Shown here: piece after piece, positions 33,349 through 41,830 of the stretch
How positions within the stretch are numbered: the stretch's first letter is position 1
How the letters are laid out: each line of letters opens with the position of its first letter
Translations under genes and position numbers: made by a program
NCBI RefSeq assembly: GCF_037026715.1
Contig: NZ_JBANCG010000010.1
Coordinates: forward strand, 1 to 64,000
DNA length: 64,000 bases
Direction: 5' to 3'
From: Breoghania sp037026715
GTDB lineage: Bacteria > Pseudomonadota > Alphaproteobacteria > Rhizobiales > Stappiaceae
The notes under the pieces: model-generated
Told to the model about the DNA's origin: nothing
What the model saw: only the letters and a program-made list of their open reading frames with translations
The model's database searches: none

Positions 33349-34518
33349 ATGACGACCATCGACGTGAAACCCAACCCCGTGCGCACCAGCGCGAACAGGA
33401 TGAAGCTCGGCGTCTTCGCCTTGAACATCGATGGCGGCTGCACGCTGACCAACGCGCCCGAGCGCCACCGCGCTGCCGACTGGGCGGGCAGTCTGGAGGT
33501 CGCCAGGGCCGCGGATCGTGCGGGCTTCGAGATGCTGCTTCCCGTCGGGCGCTGGCGCGGCTACGGCGGGCTTTCAAACCCCATGGGCGAGAGCTTCGAA
33601 ACCTACACCTGGGCCGCCGGTCTCGCGTCCGTGACCGATCAGATCGCGCTCTTCACCACCTCGCATCTGCCCACCGTCAATCCCGTCTTCGCGGCCAAGC
33701 AGGCGGTCACCATCGATCACATCTCCAACGGCCGCTTCGGCCTGAACCTGATCTGCGGCTGGTTCGAAGCGGAGATGCGCATGTTCTCCGGCTCGATGAT
33801 GGAACACGACACCCGCTACGACTATGCCGACGAGTGGCTGGACATCGTGCGCAAGGCGTGGAGCGAGAAGGAGACGTTCACCGTGGATGGCAAATTCTTC
33901 AATGCCACGGACGTCTTCGCCCAGCCCAAGCCGCTGAACCGGCCGTTCCTGATGAATGCGGGCGGCTCACCGCGCGGCAAGCGCTTTTGCGCGGCGAACT
34001 GCGATGCGGCCTTCCTGATCCTGAAATACATGGACGGCCCGGAGGCGGTCAGGGCGCAGATCCGCTCCTACCGCGATCTCGCCGCCGAATACGGACGCGA
34101 CATCCAGGTCTGGTGCTACGCCTACGTGGTGCAGAAGGACACGCTCGCCGAGGCGGAGGACTATCTCGACTATTACGTCAACCGCATGGGCAACGACATC
34201 GCCTGCGATAACGTGACGAGGGAGATCGGCATCCAGAGCGGGATGTTCGCCTCCACCGAGGACGCGCTGAGATCGCGCTTTCATTTCAAGGCCGGGTTCG
34301 CGGGCCTGCCGCTGGTCGGCACGCCGGACATGATCGCGCAAGAGCTGAACAGATATTCGGACCTCGGGCTCGACGGCGTCTGCCTGACCTGGCTCGACTA
34401 CAAGTCCGGCATCGCCGATTTCGTCGCCGACGTGCTGCCGCTGATGGAAACGTCGGGGCTGCGCGCACCGTTCGGCGGCGGCCGGCGGCTGGGCGTGGCG
34501 GAGGAAGTCTACGCCTAG
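33349..34518 (+). CDS. RutA-like LLM-class FMN-dependent monooxygenase
   Basis: The 389-residue protein has the bacterial-luciferase fold. RGYGGLSNPMGESFETYTWAAGLA, SVTDQIALFTTSHL, TIDHISNGRFGLNLICGW and RYDYADEWLDIVRKAW align well in order with pyrimidine oxygenase RutA (RGFGG, ESFTLMAGLAAVTSKI, TIDSISGGRFGVNLVTGW). Such enzymes use FMNH2 from a separate reductase to oxidise amide rings, sulfones or similar. The reductase is encoded in the same run. Start preceded by AGGAAAGGAG. It is the last gene of the run. Confidence 0.9.
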   Translation: MTTIDVKPNPVRTSANRMKLGVFALNIDGGCTLTNAPERHRAADWAGSLEVARAADRAGFEMLLPVGRWRGYGGLSNPMGESFETYTWAAGLASVTDQIALFTTSHLPTVNPVFAAKQAVTIDHISNGRFGLNLICGWFEAEMRMFSGSMMEHDTRYDYADEWLDIVRKAWSEKETFTVDGKFFNATDVFAQPKPLNRPFLMNAGGSPRGKRFCAANCDAAFLILKYMDGPEAVRAQIRSYRDLAAEYGRDIQVWCYAYVVQKDTLAEAEDYLDYYVNRMGNDIACDNVTREIGIQSGMFASTEDALRSRFHFKAGFAGLPLVGTPDMIAQELNRYSDLGLDGVCLTWLDYKSGIADFVADVLPLMETSGLRAPFGGGRRLGVAEEVYA

Positions 34519-34594
34519 CCTGTGCGGGCAGTTGTCCCAAACGCGATGCGCGTCATCAACTCGATTTGCGAAAATGCGGAAACCCGGAGACCGA

Positions 34595-34706
34595 TCCCTC
34601 CACCGTCATCACCCGGCGCAGTCCGGGTGATCCATTGTCCTTTCCGCGCACGCCGCGGCCGGTAATGGATTGCCCGGACGGCGCCGGGCAATGACGACGG
34701 AGCGGG
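34595..34706. repeat. Dispersed mosaic palindromic repeat, copy C
   Basis: This shorter copy sits in the 436-bp gap between the RutA-like gene and an MFS gene. It keeps both hairpins (TCATCACCCGG-CGCAGT-CCGGGTGATCCA and TTGCCCGGAC-GGCG-CCGGGCAATGA) but has a different spacer and lacks the outer conserved part. The rest of the gap holds no recognisable gene. Confidence 0.85.
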
Positions 34707-34954
34707 CTGAGAGGGGAGCAAGCGGCTTGCGCTCGGCATCCTCCAATTTCCATCAGCCCGTGAAACGACGCGGCGCCGATTGCGGACCCATATGTCCGGA
34801 AAAAACGGAAAAGCCATCCGTTTTTCCCGCAATGGCGCGTGTCTAGGATCGTCGGGTGGAGCACGGGCCGCCGGCCGCTCGTCAAGGATCGCCGGCGAGA
34901 CCTCCCCGCAACGCCCCGTCTTGAAGCCCGTCTTGAAGCCCTGGGAGAAAGTTC

Positions 34955-36193
34955 ATGTCGCAGTCCGAAACGCGTCCGTTGCCGGTCGTCGGCCTCATCG
35001 CCCTCGCCCTTTCCGGGTTCATAACCATCCTCACGGAGGTTCTGCCGGCGGGCCTGCTGCGGCAGATGTCGGACGGGCTCGCCATCTCCGAGGGCATGGT
35101 CGGGCAATTGGTGACCGTCTACGCCGTCGGCTCGATCGCGGCGGCCATTCCCATCACGCTGGCCACGCAGCGCTGGCGGCGCAGGCCGCTGCTGCTGTCG
35201 GCCGTCGGCGGCTTCGCGCTCGCCAACACGGTGACGGCGGTTTCCAGCGATTATGCCGTGATCCTCGTCGCGCGCTTCGTGGCGGGCATGTCGGCGGGCC
35301 TGCTGTGGGCGCTGCTGGCGGTCTATGCCAGCCGGATGGCCCCGCGAAACCTGCGCGGGCGCGCCATCGCCATCGCCATGGCGGGAACCCCGGTCGCGCT
35401 GTCGCTGGGCGTGCCCGCCGGCACCTTCCTGGGCATCGCCTTCGGCTGGCGCTCCACCTTCGCCATCATGAGCGCCATCTCGGTGCTGCTGATCGTCTGG
35501 ATCCTGGCGCGGGTCCCCGACTTTCCCGGCCAGGAGGAGGGCAGGGAGCTGGGCCTCGGTCGGGTTCTCGCCATTCCGGGCGTGCGCAGCGTTCTCTTCG
35601 TGGTGCTGACATTCGTTCTCGCCCACAACGTGCTCTACACCTACATCGCCCCCTTCGCGACGCTGTCGGGGCTGGAGGGGCGCATAGACGTCGTCCTGCT
35701 GGTGTTCGGCGTCTTCTCGATCGTCAGCATCTATCTCGTGGGCGCGATGATCGACCGGCACCTGCGCCTGCTCACGCTGGGCAGCGTGGTGCTGTTCATC
35801 GTCGCCGGCGGCGCGCTCGGCCTTGCCGGCGGCAACGGGTCCATCGTCTTCGTCTCGATGGGCCTGTGGGGGCTCGCCTTTGGCGGCGCGGCGACATTGT
35901 TCCAGACGGCCTGCGCCAATGCGGCGAAGGACGCCGCGGACGTGGCCCAGTCGATGCTGGTCACGGTGTGGAACACCGCGATCGCGGGCGGCGGCATCGT
36001 CGGCGGGCTCCTGCTGGAAGCGACGGGTGCCGCCTCCCTGCCGTGGGTGCTGTGCATCCTGCTCGTGCTGGCGCTCGTCTGCGTGATGCGGGCGCGCACG
36101 CACGGCTTTCCCGCAGCATCTGATCCCGCAGCATCCAAGATGGGCGGCGCCGTTGACGCCGCGCCCGCCGCGGCCCCGCAATCGGCCGAATAG
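34955..36193 (+). CDS. MFS transporter, drug:H+ antiporter-1 (AraJ/YdhP-like)
   Basis: The 412-residue protein has twelve hydrophobic segments, starting LPVVGLIALALSGFITILTEVLPAGLL. Motif C-like residues are in AGTPVALSLGVPAGTFLG and the loop 2-3 motif is degenerate (QRWRRRPLLL). The pattern is typical of sugar/purine/drug exporters of the AraJ-YdhP group. Start preceded by GGGAGAAA. A duplicated CCGTCTTGAAGC lies just upstream. It may export a product or intermediate of the neighbouring accessory operon. Confidence 0.9.
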   Translation: MSQSETRPLPVVGLIALALSGFITILTEVLPAGLLRQMSDGLAISEGMVGQLVTVYAVGSIAAAIPITLATQRWRRRPLLLSAVGGFALANTVTAVSSDYAVILVARFVAGMSAGLLWALLAVYASRMAPRNLRGRAIAIAMAGTPVALSLGVPAGTFLGIAFGWRSTFAIMSAISVLLIVWILARVPDFPGQEEGRELGLGRVLAIPGVRSVLFVVLTFVLAHNVLYTYIAPFATLSGLEGRIDVVLLVFGVFSIVSIYLVGAMIDRHLRLLTLGSVVLFIVAGGALGLAGGNGSIVFVSMGLWGLAFGGAATLFQTACANAAKDAADVAQSMLVTVWNTAIAGGGIVGGLLLEATGAASLPWVLCILLVLALVCVMRARTHGFPAASDPAASKMGGAVDAAPAAAPQSAE

Positions 36194-36203
36194 GCGGAGC
36201 CGT

Positions 36204-36484
36204 CGTCGCGGCGGGGTCGAATTTTCGCCGCACTACCGGCTTCGCGCTGGAGTCGCTGCACAACGACCTGGTGATGCGACGCTTCGCGCACGCCCTGCCT
36301 TTCGTCATCACCATCGTCTCCGCCAAGGGCGCCTCGCAACCCGGGCTCGTGCAGACGTTCCTGCGGCTTCTGCTGTCCGAACTCCAGGCAGTGAAGCTCA
36401 AGATAGACCAACGTCTGGCCGCGCCGGCGACCGGAAACCGACACCCTGCCGATCCCGCGCGATCCGGAGCCTGGCCGCATCGCT
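36204..36484 (+). other. Gap with a protein-like stretch, possible gene remnant
   Basis: Between the two MFS genes no complete gene is seen. One plus-strand frame reads protein-like around 36240-36400 (LESLHNDLVMRRFAHALPF, then GASQPGLVQTFLRLLLSEL), then becomes arginine-rich. It lacks a convincing start and could be the end of a decayed regulator or enzyme. Confidence 0.25.
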
Positions 36485-37834
36485 TCAGACCAGGCTTTTC
36501 CCGCGCGTTTCCGGGGTGAGGAATAGGTGCACCAGCAGCGAGATCGCGCAGATCGCCGCGATATAGGCGCTGATGAACGCCGCGCCGCCCAGGCCCTGCA
36601 GCCAGGTCGCCACCAGCGGGGCGGTGCCGCCGAAGAGCGCGGCGCAGATCGCGTAAGGAATGCCGATGCCGGATGCCCGCACCTCGGTCGGGAAGAGTTC
36701 GGAAAAGGTGGTGCCGAGCACCGCGTTGTTGAGCGAAATGAACAGCGCGCCGACGACGGCGACGAAGACATAGGTCGCAAAATCCGGAGCGCCCGTCAGA
36801 AGGCTCAGCAACGGATAGCTGAAGACCAGGAAGCAAAGGGCCGAGGCGATCAGGAACGGCCGGCGGCCGATCCTGTCCGACAGGTAGGCGAAAAGCGGAA
36901 CCGCGACGCAATAGACGATCAGCGCGACGATGTTGCCGGCATATCCATCCGCCCGGTCGAGCCCGCCCGCGAGATGGGCGTAGGTCGGCAGGAAGATCAG
37001 CCAGATGTAGTACTGAACGCTGTTCATCTGAATGACGAACACGATGACGGCCTCGCGCGGGTAACGCGCCAGCGAGGCGACGATGTCGCGCAGCCTCGCG
37101 GTTTTCACCGCGGCTTTCCGGAAGGCCTCCGTCTCCGGCACGTTGCGGCGCAGGTAGAGACCGTAGAGCGCGAAGGCCCCGCCCGCGAGGAACGGAAGCC
37201 GCCACCCCCAACTCTCCAGCAGGTCCGCGGGAAAGACGGAGCTTACGAGGCTCGCTACGCCTGCGCCGACCAGAATGGCAAGGCCGATCGCGACCATCTG
37301 CGGCGAGGCCGCCAGCGCACGGTTGCGCGCGGGCGCGTGCTCGTTGAGGAAGGTCACCGCGATCTGGAACTCGCCGCCGGCGGAGAAGCCCTGCAGCAGC
37401 CGGGCCGCAACGATCACGATGGGTGCGGCGATGCCGATGGTCGCGTAGTCCGGACAGAGCGCGATGATCAGGCTGCCGATGCACGTCATGATGATGGTCG
37501 CCGAAAGCATCGTGCGCCGGCCGTACTTGTCCGCCATCGGCGACAGCACGAAGGCCCCGATCGGACGCCCGGCAAAGCCGATGGCGAAGGCGGAGTAGGT
37601 GGCGATCAGCGAGGTCAGCCTGTCGTGGGCGGGAAACATCTGCTGGCTGAAGACACCGGCGAGCAGGCCGTAGATCGCCCAGTCGTACCACTCGATGAAA
37701 TGCCCGATCGACCCGCCGAGGATCGCCCCGCGCGGGCGGGCGGCGCTCGCGGTCGCTCCCGTGCGCGCGCCGTCAACGGTCGCGTCCCGTCCGCGGGCCA
37801 GCGTCTCGGCAATGGTGTCGGCGTCGTCGGTCAT
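36485..37834 (-). CDS. MFS transporter of the metabolite:H+ symporter (MHS) family
   Basis: The 449-residue protein has the MHS marks: GGSIGHFIEWYDWAIYG in TM1, FAIGFAGRPIGAFVLSPMADKYGRRTML (motif A), and RLLQGFSAGGEFQIAVTFLNEHAP. RELFPTEVRASG-type residues appear as FSELFPTEVRASGIG. MHS proteins import organic acids, osmolytes or shikimate. A polar 30-residue N-terminal extension precedes TM1. It lies 39 bp downstream of an amidohydrolase on the same strand, which suggests uptake of that enzyme's substrate. Confidence 0.92.
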   Translation of the reverse strand: MTDDADTIAETLARGRDATVDGARTGATASAARPRGAILGGSIGHFIEWYDWAIYGLLAGVFSQQMFPAHDRLTSLIATYSAFAIGFAGRPIGAFVLSPMADKYGRRTMLSATIIMTCIGSLIIALCPDYATIGIAAPIVIVAARLLQGFSAGGEFQIAVTFLNEHAPARNRALAASPQMVAIGLAILVGAGVASLVSSVFPADLLESWGWRLPFLAGGAFALYGLYLRRNVPETEAFRKAAVKTARLRDIVASLARYPREAVIVFVIQMNSVQYYIWLIFLPTYAHLAGGLDRADGYAGNIVALIVYCVAVPLFAYLSDRIGRRPFLIASALCFLVFSYPLLSLLTGAPDFATYVFVAVVGALFISLNNAVLGTTFSELFPTEVRASGIGIPYAICAALFGGTAPLVATWLQGLGGAAFISAYIAAICAISLLVHLFLTPETRGKSLV

Positions 37835-37873
37835 CGCAAGCCCCCGATTGTCCTGATGGTCAATGTCCAGTGG

Positions 37874-39118
37874 TCAATGAAAGACGGCAGGCGTCATCGC
37901 GATGCCGTCCTGAACGACCATGCGCGGCGCGGACAGAACGGCGAGATCGTCCAACGGATTGCCGCCGACGACCACCGCATCCGCCCGCTTGCCCGCTTCC
38001 AGCGTGCCGCGGTCGCCACCGATGCCGATGACCGCCGCGGCCCTGCCCGTCGCCGCCACGATCGCCTCCATCGGCGAGAGGCCCCCCCGGTTCATCAGCG
38101 ACAGCTCCATCGGCAGGTCGTCGACGCGGGTATAGCGCCAGCCGGCATCCGTACCGGCGACGAAGCGCACGCCGGCCGCACGCAGCCTGCCGAACTGGTC
38201 GAGGTTCTCCTCCAGCATCGTCTGCCAGCGCTCCAGCAGCGCCTCCTGCGCCGCGCTGCGCGCCTCAAGGGCCCGCAGCCGCGCGATGACGGCGCCGCCC
38301 ACGGCAAGCGTGCCCGTCACCGGGATTTCAGAGCGCGCGAGGTCCTCCGCGACATCGGCCTCGAACCGCTGGTTGCCCGCCGCGTCGCAGATGAAGCCGG
38401 CATGTTCGATCTGGTCGACGCCGACGGCGATCGCGTCGCGCGTTGCCGCCGCGCACAGGCAATGCGCCGCCACCTTTCGCCCCTGGCGATGGGCCTCGTC
38501 GGCGATCGCCCCCAGCTCGCCCCGCGAAAAGGCGGGCAGCCACGGCATCGTGTTCACCGTGCCGCCGCCGCTCGCCATGACCTTGATGAAATCGGCGCCG
38601 TGCTTGATCAGGTCGCGCACCTTGCGGCGCAGACGCTCCTCGCCGTCGGCCTCTCCGCCGAAATACCAGGTGTGCCCGCCGGTGATGGTGATCGGCTGGC
38701 CGCAGCACAGCACATGCGCGCCCCGGCCGTGGCCGAGTTGAAGCGCCCGGCGCAGATGGGCGACGGAATTGCCCATACCGCCCACATCGCGAACGGTGGT
38801 GATGCCGGCAGCCAACGCGCGCGCCGCGTTGAATGCGGACGTTGCGACCAGCACGCCTTCCGGCTCGCGAACGGCATCCTCCAGCAGGGTCCCGTCTCCC
38901 GGCAGGTTCAGGTGGACATGGGTGTCGATCAGGCCGGGCAGGATCGTCGCGCCGGAAAATTCGAGGAGCCGGGCGCCCTCGGGCAACGCCGCACCGTTCG
39001 AGGCGCCCGCATGGAGGATGCGATCGCCATCGATGACAATCTCGCCGGCACGCACCGGCGCACCGCCCTTGCCGTCGATCAGCTGATCGGCCCTGAGCAC
39101 AAGCAATCGCGAAGACAA
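37874..39118 (-). CDS. Metal-dependent amidohydrolase (imidazolonepropionase/prolidase-like)
   Basis: The protein (about 414 residues) has the amidohydrolase start LLVLRADQLIDGKGG, metal motif GLIDTHVHLNLPGDG, TTVRDVGGMG, a probable metal-bridging Lys in DFIKVMASGGG, His in VAAHCLCA and HAGFI, and the catalytic Asp in VAGTDAGWRY. GNPLDDLAVL closes the beta-sandwich. The start is a TTG with GAGGTG upstream, since no ATG exists near the homologous N-terminus. Relatives are Xaa-Pro dipeptidases and organophosphate hydrolases; the substrate is unknown. It pairs with the MHS transporter. Confidence 0.85.
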   Translation of the reverse strand: MSSRLLVLRADQLIDGKGGAPVRAGEIVIDGDRILHAGASNGAALPEGARLLEFSGATILPGLIDTHVHLNLPGDGTLLEDAVREPEGVLVATSAFNAARALAAGITTVRDVGGMGNSVAHLRRALQLGHGRGAHVLCCGQPITITGGHTWYFGGEADGEERLRRKVRDLIKHGADFIKVMASGGGTVNTMPWLPAFSRGELGAIADEAHRQGRKVAAHCLCAAATRDAIAVGVDQIEHAGFICDAAGNQRFEADVAEDLARSEIPVTGTLAVGGAVIARLRALEARSAAQEALLERWQTMLEENLDQFGRLRAAGVRFVAGTDAGWRYTRVDDLPMELSLMNRGGLSPMEAIVAATGRAAAVIGIGGDRGTLEAGKRADAVVVGGNPLDDLAVLSAPRMVVQDGIAMTPAVFH

Positions 39119-39305
39119 GAAACACCTCAAAAGCAATCGGTGAAAAAAGCTCGAAAAGAGACCGTTCAGACGCTGCAACCGGGAGCGGTGACCAACCGCG
39201 CAAGTGGCAAGGCGAACGGTCGTCGGAAAAACGAAAATGAACGAAACGCGCCAGAGGACGCAGGAATTGGCGCGCGGGCAGTACGCCCGAACATGAAACG
39301 GGACC

Positions 39306-39355
39306 CGAGAGACCCGATCGAGAGACCCGGCCGAGAAACCCGGCCGAGAAACCGC
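39306..39355. repeat. 13-nt tandem repeats in a divergent intergenic region
   Basis: Between 3.5 and 4 units of CGAGARACCCGRY follow each other in the 346-bp gap between the amidohydrolase and the saccharopine-dehydrogenase-like gene. The rest of this gap includes an AT-rich end (GTTATTAGACTTGTGAAATATAAATA) that may be the promoter of the rightward cluster. Confidence 0.8.
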
Positions 39356-39464
39356 AACGCCCCGCCCCGCCCCCAATCGGTCCGGGGTCCGCGCGCCGGC
39401 TAAACTTCCGTAGAGTTATTAGACTTGTGAAATATAAATACGCGTTTGCATCGTCTCAGAAAAT

Positions 39465-40613
39465 ATGCTTATCGTCAACCTTTCAAGACTTGGTGATTTT
39501 TCCGCCGGGGACGGCATATCATTGAAAACGATATTTATTCGCGGCGAGTCCAATCCGAACGAACGACGCGCTCCGATAACGCCCGAAGATGCGGGACGAC
39601 TTGTCGAACGGGGCTGCCGGGTGAAGGTTTCGTCCTCTCGGTCCCGGATCTTTTCCGACGAGGACTACGCGAACGCGGGCTGCATCGTGGAGCCCGGCGA
39701 GAGCTGGCGGTCGCCGGCCGGCGACACGTTGACGGTCGGCATCAAGATCCCCGCGCTGAACGTACAGCCGCTGTTCGGCGAGCACCTTTTCTTCGGCCAT
39801 CAGTATACCCGCAACCGCGTCCTGAGCGAAAAGCCAACGGCCACCGCGATGCTGAACGCCCTGCGGGCGGGCGGCGGCATTCATTACGACATGGAATTCC
39901 TGGCCGACGAAAGCGGCGCGAAGATCACCGCCTTCAGCACCGTGGCCGGTTACGTCGGAGCGGCGATCGGGATCGCGCGCGCCTGCCTCAGGGTGCGAGA
40001 CGCCGGAAACGGAGACGACGCCCCGCCCTACGACATCCCCACCTGCACCGCGGCGCTCAGGGAGCGCGCGGCGGTGGAGATTGCACAGACCCGGCCGCTC
40101 GACATCGGCCTGATCGGCCCGTCGGGGGCCTGCGGGGCAGGGGCGCGGGAGCTTCTCTCGGCGCTCGGCCTGACGTGGACGCCGATCCGCCACGCGAACC
40201 TGAATGCGGATATCGGCGACGAGGACCTGTTCGCCTTCGATCTCCTGATCAATTGCATGGCGGTGGACGAGACCACGCCGAAGATCCTGTCGCCGTCGAG
40301 GTGCCCACGGGACGCGAGGCTGTCCGTCATCGCCGACATCGGCTGCGAGACCAACGACAACAATCCGGTCCTGCTGCGCGACGGCCTGTCGACGCTGGAC
40401 GCGCCCTTTCTCGCAAGGGACCGGGGCGATGGCCGCATTTGCGACATCCTGTCGGTGGACCACCTGCCTGCGCTCACGCCCCGCGAGAGCAGCGAGCAGG
40501 TGAGCAAGCAGCTTTTTCCTCTGCTTGATAACTACATATCGGGCTCTGAGCTCGATTCCCCCTGGCAAAATGCCCGGAATATATTTCATTCTTCTATCAA
40601 TAAAATCAAATAA
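39465..40613 (+). CDS. Saccharopine-dehydrogenase (LYS1)/alanine-dehydrogenase-like protein
   Basis: The 382-residue protein starts its conserved part at LKTIFIRGESNPNERRAPITPED, the N-terminal motif of L-lysine-forming saccharopine dehydrogenase and alanine dehydrogenase. HQYTRNRV and AFSTVAGYVGAAIG follow. The NAD-binding part is LIGPSGACGAGARELLSALGL, a variant of GxGxxG, then CMAVDETTPKIL. Such enzymes join or split an amino acid and a 2-oxo acid. The ATG here lacks a good ribosome site; a TTG at 39525 would give the family-like N-terminus (GGGGA ten bases upstream) and may be the true start. It opens a five-gene run. Confidence 0.82.
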   Translation: MLIVNLSRLGDFSAGDGISLKTIFIRGESNPNERRAPITPEDAGRLVERGCRVKVSSSRSRIFSDEDYANAGCIVEPGESWRSPAGDTLTVGIKIPALNVQPLFGEHLFFGHQYTRNRVLSEKPTATAMLNALRAGGGIHYDMEFLADESGAKITAFSTVAGYVGAAIGIARACLRVRDAGNGDDAPPYDIPTCTAALRERAAVEIAQTRPLDIGLIGPSGACGAGARELLSALGLTWTPIRHANLNADIGDEDLFAFDLLINCMAVDETTPKILSPSRCPRDARLSVIADIGCETNDNNPVLLRDGLSTLDAPFLARDRGDGRICDILSVDHLPALTPRESSEQVSKQLFPLLDNYISGSELDSPWQNARNIFHSSINKIK

Positions 40614-40646
40614 ATTTAAATACTGCTTTATCTAAAGGATATTATT

Positions 40647-41756
40647 ATGACTTACGCTCTTTATTGTTTTATTGCCGCTTCAATTATGCTTATCGCAGAT
40701 ACGCTTTATCATCGGGTCGACCTTGCTGAGGTGACGGCCCCGCCGCCGGGCGCGGACATCGTGCGCCACTACCGCAAGCAGTTCCGGGGCATGAGCTACA
40801 AGCCGCTCGACATCGTCCTCGGCCCGCTCGCCTATGTCTGGACGTACCTGTTCATCATCGCCGCCATCCTGGCGTTTCACCACACGGACTATCTCGCGGT
40901 GAAGATCGCCGCGGTGCTCTTTGTCACCGGGCGCTTCCGTAGCCTTCAGGAAATCGGTCACCACGCCGCGCACGGCTCGCTCGGCCCGGCCCGGCGCTTC
41001 AACGAGATCCTGACGAACCTTCTCTACCAGTTCCCCGCCTTCATGCCGGAGATCCGCCGCCGGCATCAGGTCCACGTCGTCGAGCACCACCATTCGGTCA
41101 ACATGGACGACGATCCCGACAGGATCGAGATGGAGGAGAGGGGCTTTGCCCCCGGCATCACGCCGCTGCGTTTCTGGCTGGGGGTCTTCCGGCCGCTCAC
41201 GCCCGTCGGCATCCTGGAACGGCTCAAGGAATGCTGGGGCTATCTGACGGCGGACATGTGGAACGTCAATCTGGCGCTGCGACTCTTGAGCGTCGCCGTC
41301 GTCGTCGGGCTTTTCGTCGCCTTCGGCTATTACTGGGAGCTTTTGTTCCTCTATGTCGTGCCGGTTCTCGTCACCTACCCGCTCGCCTACTGGATCGCCC
41401 ACATCGCTCTGCACCGCTGGTACGCGGCCTGCGAGGACGGCATTCCCTATCACGAGCGGGAACTGAGGCTCGGCCGGCCCACCGACTTTCCCGGTCCTAT
41501 CGGCGCCCTCGTCAGAAGCAACGTCTTTCCCTACGGCGATTCCTATCACCTCGCCCACTCGCTGTTTCCCTCCGCGCGGTGGAACTATCTTCCGGCCATC
41601 GATGCGGTGATGAAGCGAGATTGCCCGGAATACGCCAACCACGGCAGCCGCGGCCTCTTCTTCGGCAGCGGCGGCAGGCCATCGGCTCTCGATGAGCTCC
41701 GGCACCGGATGGTCGGCAACGGCGGCCTTCGCGTCGCCCACGCCGAAGCCGCCTAA
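40647..41756 (+). CDS. Membrane fatty-acid-desaturase-like diiron protein
   Basis: The 369-residue protein has about five membrane segments and His boxes: HHAAHGS (105-111), HVVEHHHSVN (143-152) and HLAHSLFP (301-308). The last is usually HxxHHLFP, so one His is missing. The superfamily uses a diiron site to desaturate or hydroxylate. In a cluster of amino-acid enzymes it may act on an amino-acid product, as RtxC does in rhizobitoxine formation; that is inference. The first codons are AT-rich and the start has AAAGGA upstream. Confidence 0.85.
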   Translation: MTYALYCFIAASIMLIADTLYHRVDLAEVTAPPPGADIVRHYRKQFRGMSYKPLDIVLGPLAYVWTYLFIIAAILAFHHTDYLAVKIAAVLFVTGRFRSLQEIGHHAAHGSLGPARRFNEILTNLLYQFPAFMPEIRRRHQVHVVEHHHSVNMDDDPDRIEMEERGFAPGITPLRFWLGVFRPLTPVGILERLKECWGYLTADMWNVNLALRLLSVAVVVGLFVAFGYYWELLFLYVVPVLVTYPLAYWIAHIALHRWYAACEDGIPYHERELRLGRPTDFPGPIGALVRSNVFPYGDSYHLAHSLFPSARWNYLPAIDAVMKRDCPEYANHGSRGLFFGSGGRPSALDELRHRMVGNGGLRVAHAEAA

Positions 41757-41776
41757 GCCACGCCCGTATTCCGCCA

Positions 41777-41812
41777 AGTGTTGTAGCCAGTGTTGTGGCC
41801 AGTGTTGTAGCC
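41777..41812. repeat. Three 12-nt tandem repeats before the racemase gene
   Basis: AGTGTTGTRGCC is repeated three times, followed by a fourth partial copy AGTGTCGAGG that supplies the likely ribosome site. Repeat number would change the spacing between the two genes by whole 12-nt steps. Confidence 0.9.
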
Positions 41813-41830
41813 AGTGTCGAGGTTTTCGCG

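Noticed and set aside
39306..39355. CRISPR-like array
   Set aside because: The units are directly adjacent 13-mers without spacers, and no cas gene is nearby. The same applies to the 18-nt repeats at 3123.
36527..39403. A 958-codon open frame on the plus strand
   Set aside because: It runs antisense to the MHS transporter and the amidohydrolase, both of which have clear motifs. Its translation is low-complexity Arg/Asp/His-rich, typical of antisense frames in high-GC DNA.
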